Below, piece by piece: positions 26,198 to 36,334 of a stretch of 63,950 nt of DNA. The position numbers and the translations under genes were made by a program. Source of the DNA: Geosporobacter subterraneus DSM 17957. Its GTDB lineage: Bacteria; Bacillota; Clostridia; Peptostreptococcales; Thermotaleaceae. How positions within the stretch are numbered: position 1 is the first letter of the stretch; each line of letters starts with the position of its first letter. Location: the NCBI RefSeq assembly GCF_900142145.1, contig NZ_FQZV01000022.1, forward strand, positions 1-63,950, read 5' to 3'. Under the pieces are notes generated by a model. It was not told where the DNA came from. It ran no database searches and worked only from the letters and a program-made list of their open reading frames with translations.

Positions 26198-27232
26198 ATG
26201 ACGAAATGGATAGAACAGTCTGGACCCGATGGGGATATTATTATTAGCAGCAGGATTCGTCTGGCAAGAAATCTACAGGAGTATCCTTTTCCAGTAGCAC
26301 TGACAAAGGGAAAAAGCAAGGAAGTTATTAAGAAGGTTGGAGACGTAATCCTTGAGGGAAATACAGTCTTAAAGCATGATTTTCTTTTGCAGGAAATGGA
26401 AAGTCAGTCTGCGCTGGAAAGACAGGTGCTGATGGAGAAACATTTAATTAGCCCCAATCTAATGGAAAACCATGAAAGGAGTGCAGTGCTTTTAAATAAA
26501 GATGAATCTGTCAGTATTATGATTAATGAAGAGGATCATATACGTATCCAGTGCCTGCTGCCTGGGCTTCAGCTGACGGAGGCCTGGGATACGGCGGATA
26601 AGCTGGATGATGTATTGGAAGAGAGCCTCCACTATGCTTTTGATGAGCAACTGGGATACCTAACCTCTTGTCCTACTAATGTGGGAACAGGCATCCGGGC
26701 ATCGGTGATGGTGCATCTGCCAGCCCTTAGTATGACTGGATATATCAATCGGGTACTGCAGGCAGCTAATCAGATTGGCTTGGCTGTAAGGGGATTATAC
26801 GGGGAAGGAACGGAATTCGTAGGGAATGTGTTTCAGATCTCTAACCAGATTACCTTAGGGAGAAGTGAAGAAGAAATTATTGCTAATCTAAAAGATGTTA
26901 CAAGACAAATAGTACAGAAAGAAAGAGATGCTCGAAGTACTTTGCTCAATAGCAATCGGTTGGGGTTAGAGGATAAAATCTATCGATCCTATGGAATATT
27001 ATCCAATGCCAGAATCTTAACCTCTCAGGAATTTATGACACTTTTGTCTGATTTACGTTTAGGGGTAGATTTAGCAATATTAGAGAATGTAAAAATAGAG
27101 GGGCTAAATCAGTTGATGGTTATGACGCAACCAGGCTGCCTGCAAAAATCTGCAGCAAAAAACCTAAGCGCACATGAAAGAGATGTTCGCAGAGCAGCAA
27201 TTGTACGAGAAAAGCTGGGAAGCAAAGGTTAG
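26198..27232 (+). CDS. mcsB: Protein-arginine kinase McsB
   Basis: A 344-residue phosphagen-kinase-fold enzyme that phosphorylates arginines on damaged proteins, and on CtsR, marking them for ClpCP. SSRIRLARN near the N-terminus forms part of the nucleotide site. CPTNVGTGIRASV carries the conserved Cys of the phosphagen-kinase signature CPTNxGT. The C-terminal regulatory arginine region (residues about 330-344) is present. An AGGGAGGTGGG ribosome site links it to mcsA, 12 bases upstream. Confidence 0.96.
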   Translation: MTKWIEQSGPDGDIIISSRIRLARNLQEYPFPVALTKGKSKEVIKKVGDVILEGNTVLKHDFLLQEMESQSALERQVLMEKHLISPNLMENHERSAVLLNKDESVSIMINEEDHIRIQCLLPGLQLTEAWDTADKLDDVLEESLHYAFDEQLGYLTSCPTNVGTGIRASVMVHLPALSMTGYINRVLQAANQIGLAVRGLYGEGTEFVGNVFQISNQITLGRSEEEIIANLKDVTRQIVQKERDARSTLLNSNRLGLEDKIYRSYGILSNARILTSQEFMTLLSDLRLGVDLAILENVKIEGLNQLMVMTQPGCLQKSAAKNLSAHERDVRRAAIVREKLGSKG

Positions 27233-27315
27233 TAGAGAAAATAGTTTTTATAACTTTGCATTTAAATTGAAAAGATAATAATAAGATGATCTTCAATGTT
27301 ATGGAGGTGCTATAT

Positions 27316-29778
27316 ATGGCTATGTTTGGCAGGTTTACAGAAAGAGCTCAGAAAGTTATTCTGCTAGCTCAGGAAGAAGCTCAACAGCTTCGACATAATT
27401 ATGTTGGGACGGAGCATTTGCTGGTGGGATTAGTAAAAGAAGGTGAAGGAATTGCTGCGAAGGTGCTAACCAATATGGGGGTCGGACTAGAGCCGCTGAA
27501 GAAGAAAATAGAGCAGGTTATAGGTATTGGAGAAGAAGAAGGAACACAACTATTAGGCTTTACCCCTAGAACGAAGAGAGTATTTGAGCTAAGCTTTGCA
27601 GAAGCAAGGAGATTGGGACACAATTATATCGGAACCGAGCATTTGCTGCTGGGGCTGATCCGTGAGGGAGAAGGAATTGCAGCAAAAATATTGGTAGACA
27701 GCGGTGTAAATCTGGCGAAGGCTAGAGAAGAAGTTATGAAGATGCTGGGAAATCCTACACCCCGTGATGCAGAAACGCCTGCTTCTGAGGCGACAGGAAG
27801 AACTACCACCCCCAGCCTGAATGAATATGGAAGAGATCTGACAGAAATGGCCCGAGAGGGAAAACTAGATCCTGTAGTAGGGAGAGAGAAAGAAATTGAA
27901 AGAGTTGTACAGATTCTCAGTCGAAGAACCAAGAACAATCCATGCCTCATCGGCGAACCGGGAGTAGGAAAGACAGCGGTAGCAGAAGGATTAGCCCAGC
28001 GCATTGTAGAGGGCAATATCCCGGAAATTCTTCGAAATAAACGGGTAGTTACTTTGGATTTAGCTTCTATGGTAGCAGGAGCGAAGTATCGCGGCGAGTT
28101 TGAAGACCGCTTGAAAAAGGTAATGGAAGAACTTCGAAAATCCGGAGATGTAATTTTGTTTATCGATGAGATGCACACGATCATTGGAGCAGGGGCTGCA
28201 GAAGGAGCCATAGATGCTTCCAATATTCTGAAGCCGGCTTTGGCAAGGGGAGAACTCCAAGCTATCGGTGCTACAACCTTAGATGAATACCGAAAGCATA
28301 TTGAGAAGGACCCTGCCCTAGAGCGTAGATTCCAACCGATTACTGTAGAAGAACCAACGGTAGAAGAAACCATTCAAATTTTAAAAGGTTTGCGGGATCG
28401 CTATGAAGCCCACCATCGGGTAAAGATTACCGATGAAGCATTACGGGCTGCCTCTGAATTATCCCATCGATATATTACCGACCGTTTCTTGCCTGATAAG
28501 GCCATTGATCTCATCGACGAGGCGGCTTCCCGTGTTCGATTGCAGACTGTAACCCAACCGCCGGAATTAAAGGACTTAGAGGAAAGGCTGGAAGAACTGT
28601 CAAAGGAAAAAGAAGAAGCCATTAGCGCTCAAGACTTTGAACGGGCAGCCAGGGTCAGAGATCAGGAGAAGAAGATAAGAGAAGAACTTCACGATAGAAA
28701 AACCAACTGGAGAACTACAACCAACCACCAGGAGATGGTAGGAGAAGAGGAAATTGCCCAAATCATTTCCCAGTGGACTGGAATACCAGTGAAAAAACTG
28801 GCACAGGAAGAGTCAGAAAAGCTATTGAATATCGAGACGATCCTACATCAGCGGGTTATCGGACAGGAAGAAGCAGTAAAAGCGGTTTCAAAAGCGATCC
28901 GAAGGGCTAGAGTAGGCTTGAAGGACCCTAAGCGGCCTATTGGTTCCTTTATCTTCCTAGGACCTACCGGAGTAGGAAAAACGGAATTATCTAAGGCACT
29001 GGCTGAGGCTATCTTTGGAGATGAGGATGCTATGATCCGCATTGACATGTCGGAATATATGGAAAAACATACGGTATCTCGGTTAGTCGGTTCCCCTCCT
29101 GGATATGTAGGCTATGATGAAGGAGGTCAGCTGACAGAAAAGATCCGCAGAAAGCCTTATTCCGTCATACTGTTTGATGAAATTGAGAAGGCTCACCCTG
29201 ATGTGTTTAATATTTTGCTGCAAATTCTGGATGATGGCCGATTGACCGATGCCAAGGGACGATTGGTAGACTTTAAGAATACCATCGTAATCATGACTTC
29301 GAATGTAGGTGCCCACACGATTAAAAAGCAGAGGACCTTAGGATTTGCAGGCGTAGAGCAGGATGAAAAACAGAGTGCCTATGAAAAGATGAAAGAGAAT
29401 ATCATGGATGATCTAAAGAGAACCTTCAGACCGGAATTCCTAAACCGAATTGATGATATTATCGTATTCCATGCCCTAGAACAGGAGCACATTCAGCAGA
29501 TCGTAGATTTGATGGTAAGAGATCTAACCAAGCGATTGAAGGGGCTTGATATTCAGATTCAGGTAGATGAGGCTGCGAAAAAGCTGCTGGCAGAAAAAGG
29601 CTTTGATCAAGCCTTTGGTGCAAGACCGCTGAAGCGGGCGATTACGAAAATGCTGGAGGATGAACTCTCCGAGGAAATGCTGCGTGGCAATATCTCAAAA
29701 CATGACGAAATCATCGTTGCCGTAGAGAATGATCGGTTAGTATTTCATAAAAATCAGCGAAAAGCAGCAATGAAGTAA
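27316..29778 (+). CDS. clpC: ATP-dependent Clp protease ATP-binding subunit ClpC
   Basis: An 820-residue AAA+ unfoldase that delivers proteins, including arginine-phosphorylated ones, to ClpP. Order: two Clp N-repeats ([27 protein letters not shown]), the first AAA module with Walker A GEPGVGKT and Walker B LFIDEMHT, a middle UVR segment ([21 protein letters not shown], in parts) for McsB/MecA, and a second AAA module with GPTGVGKT and [10 protein letters not shown]. The start at 27316 (MAMFGRF) follows GGAGGTG. Last gene of the CtsR operon; a double terminator follows. Confidence 0.97.
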   Translation: MAMFGRFTERAQKVILLAQEEAQQLRHNYVGTEHLLVGLVKEGEGIAAKVLTNMGVGLEPLKKKIEQVIGIGEEEGTQLLGFTPRTKRVFELSFAEARRLGHNYIGTEHLLLGLIREGEGIAAKILVDSGVNLAKAREEVMKMLGNPTPRDAETPASEATGRTTTPSLNEYGRDLTEMAREGKLDPVVGREKEIERVVQILSRRTKNNPCLIGEPGVGKTAVAEGLAQRIVEGNIPEILRNKRVVTLDLASMVAGAKYRGEFEDRLKKVMEELRKSGDVILFIDEMHTIIGAGAAEGAIDASNILKPALARGELQAIGATTLDEYRKHIEKDPALERRFQPITVEEPTVEETIQILKGLRDRYEAHHRVKITDEALRAASELSHRYITDRFLPDKAIDLIDEAASRVRLQTVTQPPELKDLEERLEELSKEKEEAISAQDFERAARVRDQEKKIREELHDRKTNWRTTTNHQEMVGEEEIAQIISQWTGIPVKKLAQEESEKLLNIETILHQRVIGQEEAVKAVSKAIRRARVGLKDPKRPIGSFIFLGPTGVGKTELSKALAEAIFGDEDAMIRIDMSEYMEKHTVSRLVGSPPGYVGYDEGGQLTEKIRRKPYSVILFDEIEKAHPDVFNILLQILDDGRLTDAKGRLVDFKNTIVIMTSNVGAHTIKKQRTLGFAGVEQDEKQSAYEKMKENIMDDLKRTFRPEFLNRIDDIIVFHALEQEHIQQIVDLMVRDLTKRLKGLDIQIQVDEAAKKLLAEKGFDQAFGARPLKRAITKMLEDELSEEMLRGNISKHDEIIVAVENDRLVFHKNQRKAAMK

Positions 29779-29841
29779 AAAATGACAGACAGTCTTGTCT
29801 GTCATTTTTTACTTCAAAATTGACGAGAGTCAATTTTGTTT
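29774..29841 (+). terminator. Double hairpin terminator after clpC
   Basis: A perfect palindrome GTAAAAAATGACAGACAG with its complement (29775-29812) is followed at once by CAAAATTGAC-GAGA-GTCAATTTTG and a T run. Confidence 0.88.
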
Positions 29842-29940
29842 ATGGGTATTGTATACAGGAAAAAAATATGATAAGATTATCCCTATAGTCTCTAATAAAA
29901 AAACAATTGTATCCTATATGCATACGAATGAGGTGAGAAT

Positions 29941-30381
29941 GTGGCAGATAAAAAATACCTGATTATCGATACGGAAATTCTTCCGGAGGTTTATGAAAAA
30001 GTGTTGGAAGTGAAAGAACTATTAAGAACAGGCCGGGCAAAGGGCATAACGGAGGCTGTGCAAATGATAGGAATTAGTCGCAGTACTTTTTACAAATATA
30101 AGGACTTTATTTTCTCATCCTCGGAAGGAACCAAAGGACAAAAGGTGACGGTTACATTGCTGCTGAGCCATACACCTGGTATTCTATCGAATTTGCTGAA
30201 TAAGCTCGCTTTTTGGAATGTGAATATACTGACTATCAACCAGGATATTCCCATTAACAATGTTGCAAACGTCAGCATCACCTTTGATATTTCAGAGGCT
30301 AAGACAGGTATTGATGATTTGATGGAGGGATTAAGCAGCATAAAGGGTGTGGTGAAAGCAGAACTTATTGCAATGGAATAA
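29941..30381 (+). CDS. ACT-domain regulatory protein (PheB/UPF0735 type)
   Basis: A 146-residue protein. The N-terminal half has a short helix-turn-helix-like segment (GITEAVQMIGISRSTFYKYKD, in parts); the C-terminal half is an ACT domain (VTVTLLLSHTPGILSNLLNKLA) that binds an amino acid. Family members, often labelled PheB, lie beside threonine or phenylalanine genes and are thought to be regulators. Here it precedes thrC-thrB, which suggests threonine sensing. GTG start after GAGGTGAG. Confidence 0.85.
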   Translation: MADKKYLIIDTEILPEVYEKVLEVKELLRTGRAKGITEAVQMIGISRSTFYKYKDFIFSSSEGTKGQKVTVTLLLSHTPGILSNLLNKLAFWNVNILTINQDIPINNVANVSITFDISEAKTGIDDLMEGLSSIKGVVKAELIAME

Positions 30382-30489
30382 GAGAGAAGTCAATGTAATC
30401 ATGGAAGCATGAAGCAGGAGCTGTTTTATAGAGGATAGATATGATTTATGATTTGTGAATAATATTACTAGGTTAGGAGAGATTGCAAA

Positions 30490-31542
30490 ATGAGATGGCA
30501 AGGTTTGATTCATCATTATCGGGCATATTTGCCCCTTGGACCTGAGGTAGAGCCGATTACCCTTTGTGAGGGAAATACACCTTTAATCCGGGCTGCCAAT
30601 TTAGAGAAGGAAATGGATGGATTAGAAATCTACTTAAAATATGACGGTTTGAATCCGACCGGGTCCTTTAAGGATCGCGGTATGACCATGGCAGTGACAA
30701 AAGCAGTAGAAGAAGGGTCTAAGGCAATCATTTGTGCTTCTACAGGAAATACTTCCGCAGCAGCTGCAGCCTATGCTGCCAAAGCAGGCATCCGCTGCAT
30801 CGTCATCATTCCAAATAAAAAAATTGCTATGGGGAAACTGGCCCAAGCCATTGCCTATGGAGCAGAAATCATTGCCATAGATGGCAATTTTGACGATGCC
30901 CTTCGTATGGTTAAGGAGATATCTGAAAAGCATCCAATTACCCTGGTGAACTCTATCAACCCATATAGGATTGAGGGACAGAAAACTGCTGCTTTTGAAA
31001 TTTGCGATCAACTGGAAGCGGCACCGGATTATTTGTCTATTCCTGTTGGGAATGCAGGGAATATTACAGCATACTGGAAGGGCTTCAAAGAGTATCTGGA
31101 AAAAGGAAAGAGTCAGGGACTGCCAAAGCTTTTAGGATTTCAGGCAGCGGGTGCAGCGCCTATCGTAGAAAATCGGGTTTTTGAGAATCCGGAAACGATT
31201 GCAACGGCTATTCGTATCGGAAATCCAGCCAGCTGGCAGAAGGCAGTGACCGCATTAGAGGAATCTCAGGGGATGATCCATAAAATCACAGACGAAGAAA
31301 TTCTGGAGGCCTACCGCTTGATTGCCAGCAGAGAAGGTATTTTTGCTGAGCCTGCTTCCTGTATTTCAGTAGCAGGGCTGTATAAGCTTTATCAGGCAGG
31401 CCTTATAGAAAAGGGTAAAAAGGTGGTATGTGTCCTCACTGGAAACGGACTAAAGGATCCGGATACTGCAGTAGAGATGGGCGGAGAGTTTAAAGCATTA
31501 AAGGCCGATTTTGAAACCATAGAAAAGGCTATTATAGGGTAA
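30490..31542 (+). CDS. thrC: Threonine synthase
   Basis: A 350-residue PLP enzyme converting O-phosphohomoserine to threonine. The Schiff-base lysine is in [11 protein letters not shown] near residue 60. [19 protein letters not shown] binds the PLP phosphate together with [14 protein letters not shown]. It belongs to the short threonine synthase type of Gram-positive bacteria. It is followed 4 bases later by thrB, forming the last two steps of threonine synthesis. The usual partner hom is not nearby. Confidence 0.95.
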   Translation: MRWQGLIHHYRAYLPLGPEVEPITLCEGNTPLIRAANLEKEMDGLEIYLKYDGLNPTGSFKDRGMTMAVTKAVEEGSKAIICASTGNTSAAAAAYAAKAGIRCIVIIPNKKIAMGKLAQAIAYGAEIIAIDGNFDDALRMVKEISEKHPITLVNSINPYRIEGQKTAAFEICDQLEAAPDYLSIPVGNAGNITAYWKGFKEYLEKGKSQGLPKLLGFQAAGAAPIVENRVFENPETIATAIRIGNPASWQKAVTALEESQGMIHKITDEEILEAYRLIASREGIFAEPASCISVAGLYKLYQAGLIEKGKKVVCVLTGNGLKDPDTAVEMGGEFKALKADFETIEKAIIG

Positions 31543-31546
31543 GTTT

Positions 31547-32440
31547 ATGGTGCAGGGAAAATTAACCATAAAGGTACCCGCTACCACTGCAAATCTAGGG
31601 CCTGGATTTGACAGCATGGGTATGGCTTTGCAGATTTATAATGAGATTGAGATAGAGCCGATCGATCAAGGCATAGAAATTATAGGATTCGACGGTGTGC
31701 CCCCGGAGGACAACCTAGTTTACGCAGCTATGGAGAAAGTACTGACACGATATAAAAGGCAAGTGGGCGGAATCCGGATAATTGGCAAGCAATTTGATAT
31801 ACCTATGAGCAGAGGCCTTGGCAGCAGTGCAGCTTCCATTGTAGCAGGAATCCTGGCTGCCAATCATTTCATGGATCGGATTTTAGGGGTAGAGGAGATC
31901 ATTAATATAGGAACGGAAATGGAAGGACATCCGGACAACATCGTGCCGGCGGTACTAGGTGGTTTGACCATATCCATCATGGATGGAGAGGATGTGGTTT
32001 ATTCTAAGGTAGATATTCCGGGGAGTCTGAAATTTGCAGTGATGGTGCCGGACTTTAAACTTTCTACCCACGCAGCAAGAAGTGCTTTGCCGTCTGCCTA
32101 TGAAAGGAAGGATTGTATTTTTAATATATCCCGGGCCTCTCTCTTGGTTGCCGCCATGCAAAAGGGAGAATTGGAAAAGCTTCGTGTTGCTACGGGAGAC
32201 AAGGTGCATCAGCCCTATCGTGCCCGCTTGATTCCGAATATGTATGATATTTTTCAGAAAGCAGAAGAATTGGGATCAAAGGCTGAAGTAATCAGCGGCT
32301 CCGGTTCTACCCTCCTTGCCATGGTAGATAGAGATAATCATGGCTTTAGTGCAAAGATGAAAAACTATTTAGACAGCTTGCCCGGCCAGTGGACGATTCA
32401 AATGCTTGAAGCTGATGAAAATGGAGCTTTGTGCTATTAA
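31547..32440 (+). CDS. thrB: Homoserine kinase
   Basis: A 297-residue GHMP kinase making O-phosphohomoserine for ThrC. Typical motifs: VPATTANLGPGFDSMGMAL at the N-terminus, the ATP loop SRGLGSSAAS near residue 90 and a C-terminal SGSGSTLLAM glycine motif. The ATG starts 4 bases after the thrC stop with a GGGTAAG-like site, so the two are probably translationally coupled. Confidence 0.95.
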   Translation: MVQGKLTIKVPATTANLGPGFDSMGMALQIYNEIEIEPIDQGIEIIGFDGVPPEDNLVYAAMEKVLTRYKRQVGGIRIIGKQFDIPMSRGLGSSAASIVAGILAANHFMDRILGVEEIINIGTEMEGHPDNIVPAVLGGLTISIMDGEDVVYSKVDIPGSLKFAVMVPDFKLSTHAARSALPSAYERKDCIFNISRASLLVAAMQKGELEKLRVATGDKVHQPYRARLIPNMYDIFQKAEELGSKAEVISGSGSTLLAMVDRDNHGFSAKMKNYLDSLPGQWTIQMLEADENGALCY

Positions 32441-32470
32441 GGATTAGGGGTTGAACTTCTAAAGACTCAT

Positions 32471-32563
32471 CCTAAGATTCTCTCGACTCCGGGACAAGGT
32501 TACTTTTTCTGAAAAAGTTGGCGGAGAAAAATGACCTTGATAGTCGCTGTTCGGAAGCTTAGG
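32471..32563. repeat. Long intergenic inverted repeat, family A copy 1
   Basis: Arms CCTAAG...TTTTTCT (32471-32510) and AGAAAAA...CTTAGG (32525-32563) pair with interruptions. The 19 bases at 32542-32560 are identical to 54114-54132 on the opposite strand, and 32480-32494 matches 54181-54195 reversed at 14 of 15. It fills the 300-base gap between thrB and radA, which otherwise holds only the radA leader. Confidence 0.75.
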
Positions 32564-32739
32564 AGGAATTTTTATAAAAACATGACTTCATTAACATTCC
32601 AAGGATTTTATGAACCAATAGTTCGTAAAATCTTTTCTTTTTAGGGATCATTGACGCTTTGGAAATGAAAGTATAAAATCAGTATAGATAGGAGATAGTT
32701 CTAATAACCTTAAGGAAACCGTTCATGTGGGAGGGTCAG

Positions 32740-34125
32740 ATGGCAAAAAAAGCAAAAAGCGTTTTTGTATGTCAAAGCTGTGGTTATGAAAGTCCCAAGT
32801 GGATGGGGCAATGTGTATGCGGTGCATGGAATTCTATGGTTGAGGAATTAGGCAGCAGCGGTGTTGTATACAAAAAATCAGCCACCATAACCAGTTCGGT
32901 TAGACCACAGCCTATTAAGGAAATTAAGTCAGGCTCTTATGACCGTTTAGATACCCAAATGGGGGAACTCAACCGGGTTTTAGGCGGGGGGTTGGTTAAA
33001 GGCTCTTTGACCCTGATATCCGGTGAGCCTGGAATTGGCAAATCCACCTTGATTCTTCAGGTCAGCAGTGTCATTGCAGAGAAATATGGAACGGTACTCT
33101 ATGTATCGGGAGAGGAATCAGAGGAGCAAATCAAGATGAGAGCCGAGAGGCTGGATGCCTTATCAGATCGGTTGTTGGTTGTATCGGAAACCAATGTAGA
33201 GGTGATCGAAGGCTATATACAGGAACTCCATCCGACCTTCATTATTATAGATTCTATTCAAACCTTATTCAAACCAGAGCTGACTTCAGCCCCTGGGAGT
33301 GTTTCACAGGTTCGTGAATGTGCCAACCATATTATGCATATTGCAAAAACGAAGAATATTCCCGTATTTATTGTGGCTCATGTTACCAAAACCGGTGAAC
33401 TGGCCGGACCGAGAATACTAGAACATTTGGTAGATGCCGTGCTTCATTTTAACGGGGAGAGAAGTCAGGAATTTCGTGTGGTTCGTGCACTGAAGAATCG
33501 TTTTGGAACGACCAGCGAAATTGGTGTTTTTGAAATGAGGGAAGAAGGCTTAATAGAAGTAGACAACCCGTCGGAAATGTTTTTGGAGGGGCTTACGCCC
33601 AATGTAGATGGGGCTATGGTGATTGGCGGATTAGAGGGAACCAGACCCCTGCTGTTGGAAATTCAAGCTCTAGTAGCACCTACCAGTTTAGGCTTTGCAA
33701 GAAGAACCGCCATCGGGGTAGATGTAAACCGGTTAAATCTTATTATCGCAGTGCTGGAAAAAAAAGTCGGGCTTCCACTGACTAATCAGGACGTGTATGT
33801 GAATGTAGTAGGAGGGCTAAAACTGGAAGGAACATCTGCAGATTTGGGCGTGGCCCTAACGATCTTTTCCAGCATGAGGGGACTTCCCATTCCGACCACT
33901 ACTACCATAGCCATTGGAGAAATCAGCTTAACAGGAGAACTAAGACCTGTGGCCAATGCAGAGAAGATTGTAAAGGAAGCTGCAAAAATGGGCTTTTCAA
34001 AATGCATATTGCCGGCTAAAAATTTAAAGAAGCTTCAGATTCAGGAGCCTATCGAACTGATTGGAGCCCATTTCGTAAAAGATGCCATCGATACCATGTT
34101 TTTCAGCAAGGAGCATCCTTTTTAA
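32740..34125 (+). CDS. radA: DNA repair protein RadA (Sms)
   Basis: A 461-residue RecA-like ATPase that promotes branch migration during recombinational repair. The N-terminal zinc finger is CQSCGYESPKWMGQCVCG. The ATPase core follows with Walker A SGEPGIGKST and the RadA-specific KNRFG motif (ALKNRFGTT), then a C-terminal Lon-like domain (VYVNVVGGLKL, GLPIPTTT). The start at 32740 follows GGGAGGG; an upstream in-frame ATG at 32725 lacks such a site. It precedes disA, as in Bacillus. Confidence 0.96.
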   Translation: MAKKAKSVFVCQSCGYESPKWMGQCVCGAWNSMVEELGSSGVVYKKSATITSSVRPQPIKEIKSGSYDRLDTQMGELNRVLGGGLVKGSLTLISGEPGIGKSTLILQVSSVIAEKYGTVLYVSGEESEEQIKMRAERLDALSDRLLVVSETNVEVIEGYIQELHPTFIIIDSIQTLFKPELTSAPGSVSQVRECANHIMHIAKTKNIPVFIVAHVTKTGELAGPRILEHLVDAVLHFNGERSQEFRVVRALKNRFGTTSEIGVFEMREEGLIEVDNPSEMFLEGLTPNVDGAMVIGGLEGTRPLLLEIQALVAPTSLGFARRTAIGVDVNRLNLIIAVLEKKVGLPLTNQDVYVNVVGGLKLEGTSADLGVALTIFSSMRGLPIPTTTTIAIGEISLTGELRPVANAEKIVKEAAKMGFSKCILPAKNLKKLQIQEPIELIGAHFVKDAIDTMFFSKEHPF

Positions 34126-34148
34126 GGCTATCGAAAATGATCCAATGA

Positions 34149-34350
34149 TATCTAAGAAAATATAAGACATAAGTGAGCGGCTATTTGATCCTTTTGTTGT
34201 CGTTCTTAGCGAGTGAAGATAAAGAATCCGTTTAGAAACTTGTATGTTTGAGCAAAGCGAGTTTACAAGTTTTAGGATTCTTTGGCGGAAGGAGCTTTAG
34301 AACGACCAAAAGGGCAAAACTAGCGAATCTATGTCTTTATTTTCTAGATA
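34149..34350. repeat. 202-bp nested palindrome, MITE-like
   Basis: Outer arms TATCTAAGAAAATATAAGACAT (34149-34170) and the near-complement at 34330-34350 bracket further nested pairs: CCTTTTGTTGTCGTTCT with AGAACGACCAAAAGG, and AGAATCC..AAACTTGTA with TACAAGTTTTAGGATTCT. It has no coding frame. The size and terminal repeats suit a miniature inverted-repeat element or a very long structured RNA. It occupies most of the 345-base radA-disA gap. Confidence 0.7.
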
Positions 34351-34470
34351 ATCTATTATAGAAGAACTAATTCTCTAGTATAATTTTATCAAAATGCAGA
34401 AAAACCCTTTAAAGGAAGATATAGGTGTACTATAATAGATAGGGCATAGGAAAAAGAGACTGGGAGGTCA

Positions 34471-35565
34471 ATGGGATTGGTGCGAGATGATAGAGTGAAG
34501 GAAGACGGAATTATGGAATCTTTAAGGATTCTTGCTCCAGGGACACCACTGCGGGAGGGCCTGGAAAATATTCTGAAGGCAAAAACCGGGGGCCTGATTG
34601 TTGTTGGAGATAATGAGGATGTAATGAATCTGGTAGACGGCGGATTTGCCATCAACATAGATTTTTCTACAGCCTATATCTATGAATTGGCTAAAATGGA
34701 TGGGGCCATTATTTTAAGTTCTGACGGAAAGAGGATTCTGTATGCCAATACCCAGCTCATTCCCGATCCATCTATACCTTCCTCAGAGACGGGAATTCGT
34801 CATAGAACGGCGGAAAGGGTTGCAAGGCAGACAGGGCTTATGGTGCTGTCCATTTCTCAGAGAAGAAATATTATTACCCTTTATAAGGGTTATTCAAAAT
34901 ATGTGCTCCAGGATACCAATAAGGTTTTAACGAAGGCTAATCAAGCCATTCAGACATTGGAAAAATATAAGAAAGTATTGGATCAAGCTATGACCAGCCT
35001 GAGTGCATTGGAGTTTGAAGATCTGGTAACCATTCATGATGTGGCTACCGTTCTTCAGCGGACAGAAATGGTTATGAGGATTGTGACAGAAATAGATAAG
35101 TACATTTGCGAGCTGGGGAATGAAGGCCGTTTGGTAAACATGCAGCTGGAGGAGCTTTTAGATAATGTGAAGGAAGACGGCAAGTATGTGATTGAAGATT
35201 ATCGGGTACTTGGAGATGGGCTAGATTATGCCTCTATTACAAGACAAATAAAAAATCTATCTTCAGAAGAACTGCTGGATTTATCGATTATTGGCAAGAT
35301 TTTGGGCTATAGCGGAGGATTAACACCTCTGTTAGATACTCAGGTATCCCCAAGGGGTTATAGGATTCTCAATAAGATACCGCGGCTCCCCATGTCCATC
35401 ATACAAAATGTGGTCCTGCATTTTAAGGACTTTCAAAAAATACTTAAGGCCTCCATTGAGGAATTAGATGATGTAGAAGGTATTGGTGAGATTAGGGCCA
35501 GAACGATCAAGGAAGGTTTAAGAAGGGTTCAAGAGCAAGTGATTATGGATCGTCACATCCGATAA
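34471..35565 (+). CDS. disA: DNA integrity scanning diadenylate cyclase DisA
   Basis: A 364-residue enzyme that makes cyclic di-AMP from two ATP while scanning DNA for lesions. The N-terminal DAC domain shows the catalytic DGA (residues 77-79, KMDGAIILS) and RHR (110-112, GIRHRTAER) motifs. A helical spine and a C-terminal helix-hairpin-helix DNA-binding domain ([16 protein letters not shown]) follow. The ATG follows TGGGAGGTCA. Its place after radA is the usual Firmicute arrangement. Confidence 0.96.
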   Translation: MGLVRDDRVKEDGIMESLRILAPGTPLREGLENILKAKTGGLIVVGDNEDVMNLVDGGFAINIDFSTAYIYELAKMDGAIILSSDGKRILYANTQLIPDPSIPSSETGIRHRTAERVARQTGLMVLSISQRRNIITLYKGYSKYVLQDTNKVLTKANQAIQTLEKYKKVLDQAMTSLSALEFEDLVTIHDVATVLQRTEMVMRIVTEIDKYICELGNEGRLVNMQLEELLDNVKEDGKYVIEDYRVLGDGLDYASITRQIKNLSSEELLDLSIIGKILGYSGGLTPLLDTQVSPRGYRILNKIPRLPMSIIQNVVLHFKDFQKILKASIEELDDVEGIGEIRARTIKEGLRRVQEQVIMDRHIR

Positions 35566-35590
35566 ATAAAATCGTTCAGAATACAAATAA

Positions 35591-35627
35591 AACAACACCA
35601 GAGTTTCCTTGGTGTTGTATATTTTTT
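35591..35627. terminator. Terminator between convergent disA and the MazG-like gene
   Basis: ACAACACCA pairs with TTGGTGTTGT around GAGTTTCC, followed by ATTTTTT. Confidence 0.88.
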
Positions 35628-35653
35628 GGATGGTTCGAGAGAAAGACCGATGC

Positions 35654-36049
35654 CTAATAGAGGCTGTACTTGCCTAAGGTGTCGATGTTTTTTAATTGGC
35701 TTTTTAAGATGTCATCCAGCTGTAAGTCTAATGTGTTGCATAGAGCTGCCAGATAGAATAGATGGTTTCCCATTTCCTTTTCGATTTTGTCCCTGCATAC
35801 ATCACAAGGGGCGCCATCTATGTGACTACTCATATAACCAGATAATTCTTCGTAAGAAGCATCATCGGGAATGTTTTGCCTCTCAGCACTGATTTTAATG
35901 CAGCCGCAGCTGGTAGCTGACTTTACAACAGCGCGATTAACCTTTGCACAGCTTTCCTGATATTTGGTAACCACATCTAATATGCTTTTGTGGCGAACGA
36001 GAACCTTTGAGACAGAATCTTGAAATTTGTTGAACGTTGTGGAATCCAT
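35654..36049 (-). CDS. Conserved clostridial protein, MazG-like
   Basis: A 131-residue protein on the opposite strand to its neighbours. I recognise a clostridial family that sits beside disA/carD: RHKSILDVVTKYQESCAKVNRAVVK, then CGCIKI, then CDVCRDKIEKEMGNHLFYLAALCNTLDL (all shown as parts). The last segment resembles the helical core of MazG-type NTP pyrophosphohydrolases, though the EExxE metal motif is not clear. The ATG at 36049 follows AAAGGTGG; an upstream GTG at 36088 has no such site. Function unproven. Confidence 0.65.
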   Translation of the reverse strand: MDSTTFNKFQDSVSKVLVRHKSILDVVTKYQESCAKVNRAVVKSATSCGCIKISAERQNIPDDASYEELSGYMSSHIDGAPCDVCRDKIEKEMGNHLFYLAALCNTLDLQLDDILKSQLKNIDTLGKYSLY

Positions 36050-36225
36050 TCTTTGAACCACCTTTATACCATATTTTATCTGTTTCACGTCTATTTTAGC
36101 ATAGAATATTGAAAAGTGAAAGGCTAATCGATAAAATGTTCAGCTAAATCCATTTGCAGTTTTTTCCTTGTATATAAAGCATTGTTGGGAGGATGAAAAA
36201 CCTGAAATAAAAACAAAAAAGTAAG

Positions 36226-36295
36226 TTGACAATAAATTCTCTCTGTGATAGAATAATAATTTAAACTTGACAAAACCTATTTTTTCCTATATACT
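36226..36295 (+). promoter_or_regulatory. Tandem promoters of carD
   Basis: Promoter 1: TTGACA (36226-36231), 17 bases, TAGAAT (36249-36254). Promoter 2: TTGACA (36267-36272), 17 bases, TATACT (36290-36295). Both -35 elements are perfect and both spacers optimal. Confidence 0.8.
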
Positions 36296-36334
36296 TATAA
36301 TCAGGCAATGTAATATTTTAGGAGGGTTTGTTAA

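Noticed and set aside
27233-27315. Separate CIRCE or CtsR element before clpC
   Set aside because: No TTAGCACTC inverted repeat or RGTCAAA pair is visible; control is probably from the ctsR operator.
27624-28373. Long open frame (249 codons) on the minus strand inside clpC
   Set aside because: It lies antisense to a certain gene, has Ser/Pro-rich low-complexity content typical of a mirror frame, and has no ribosome site.
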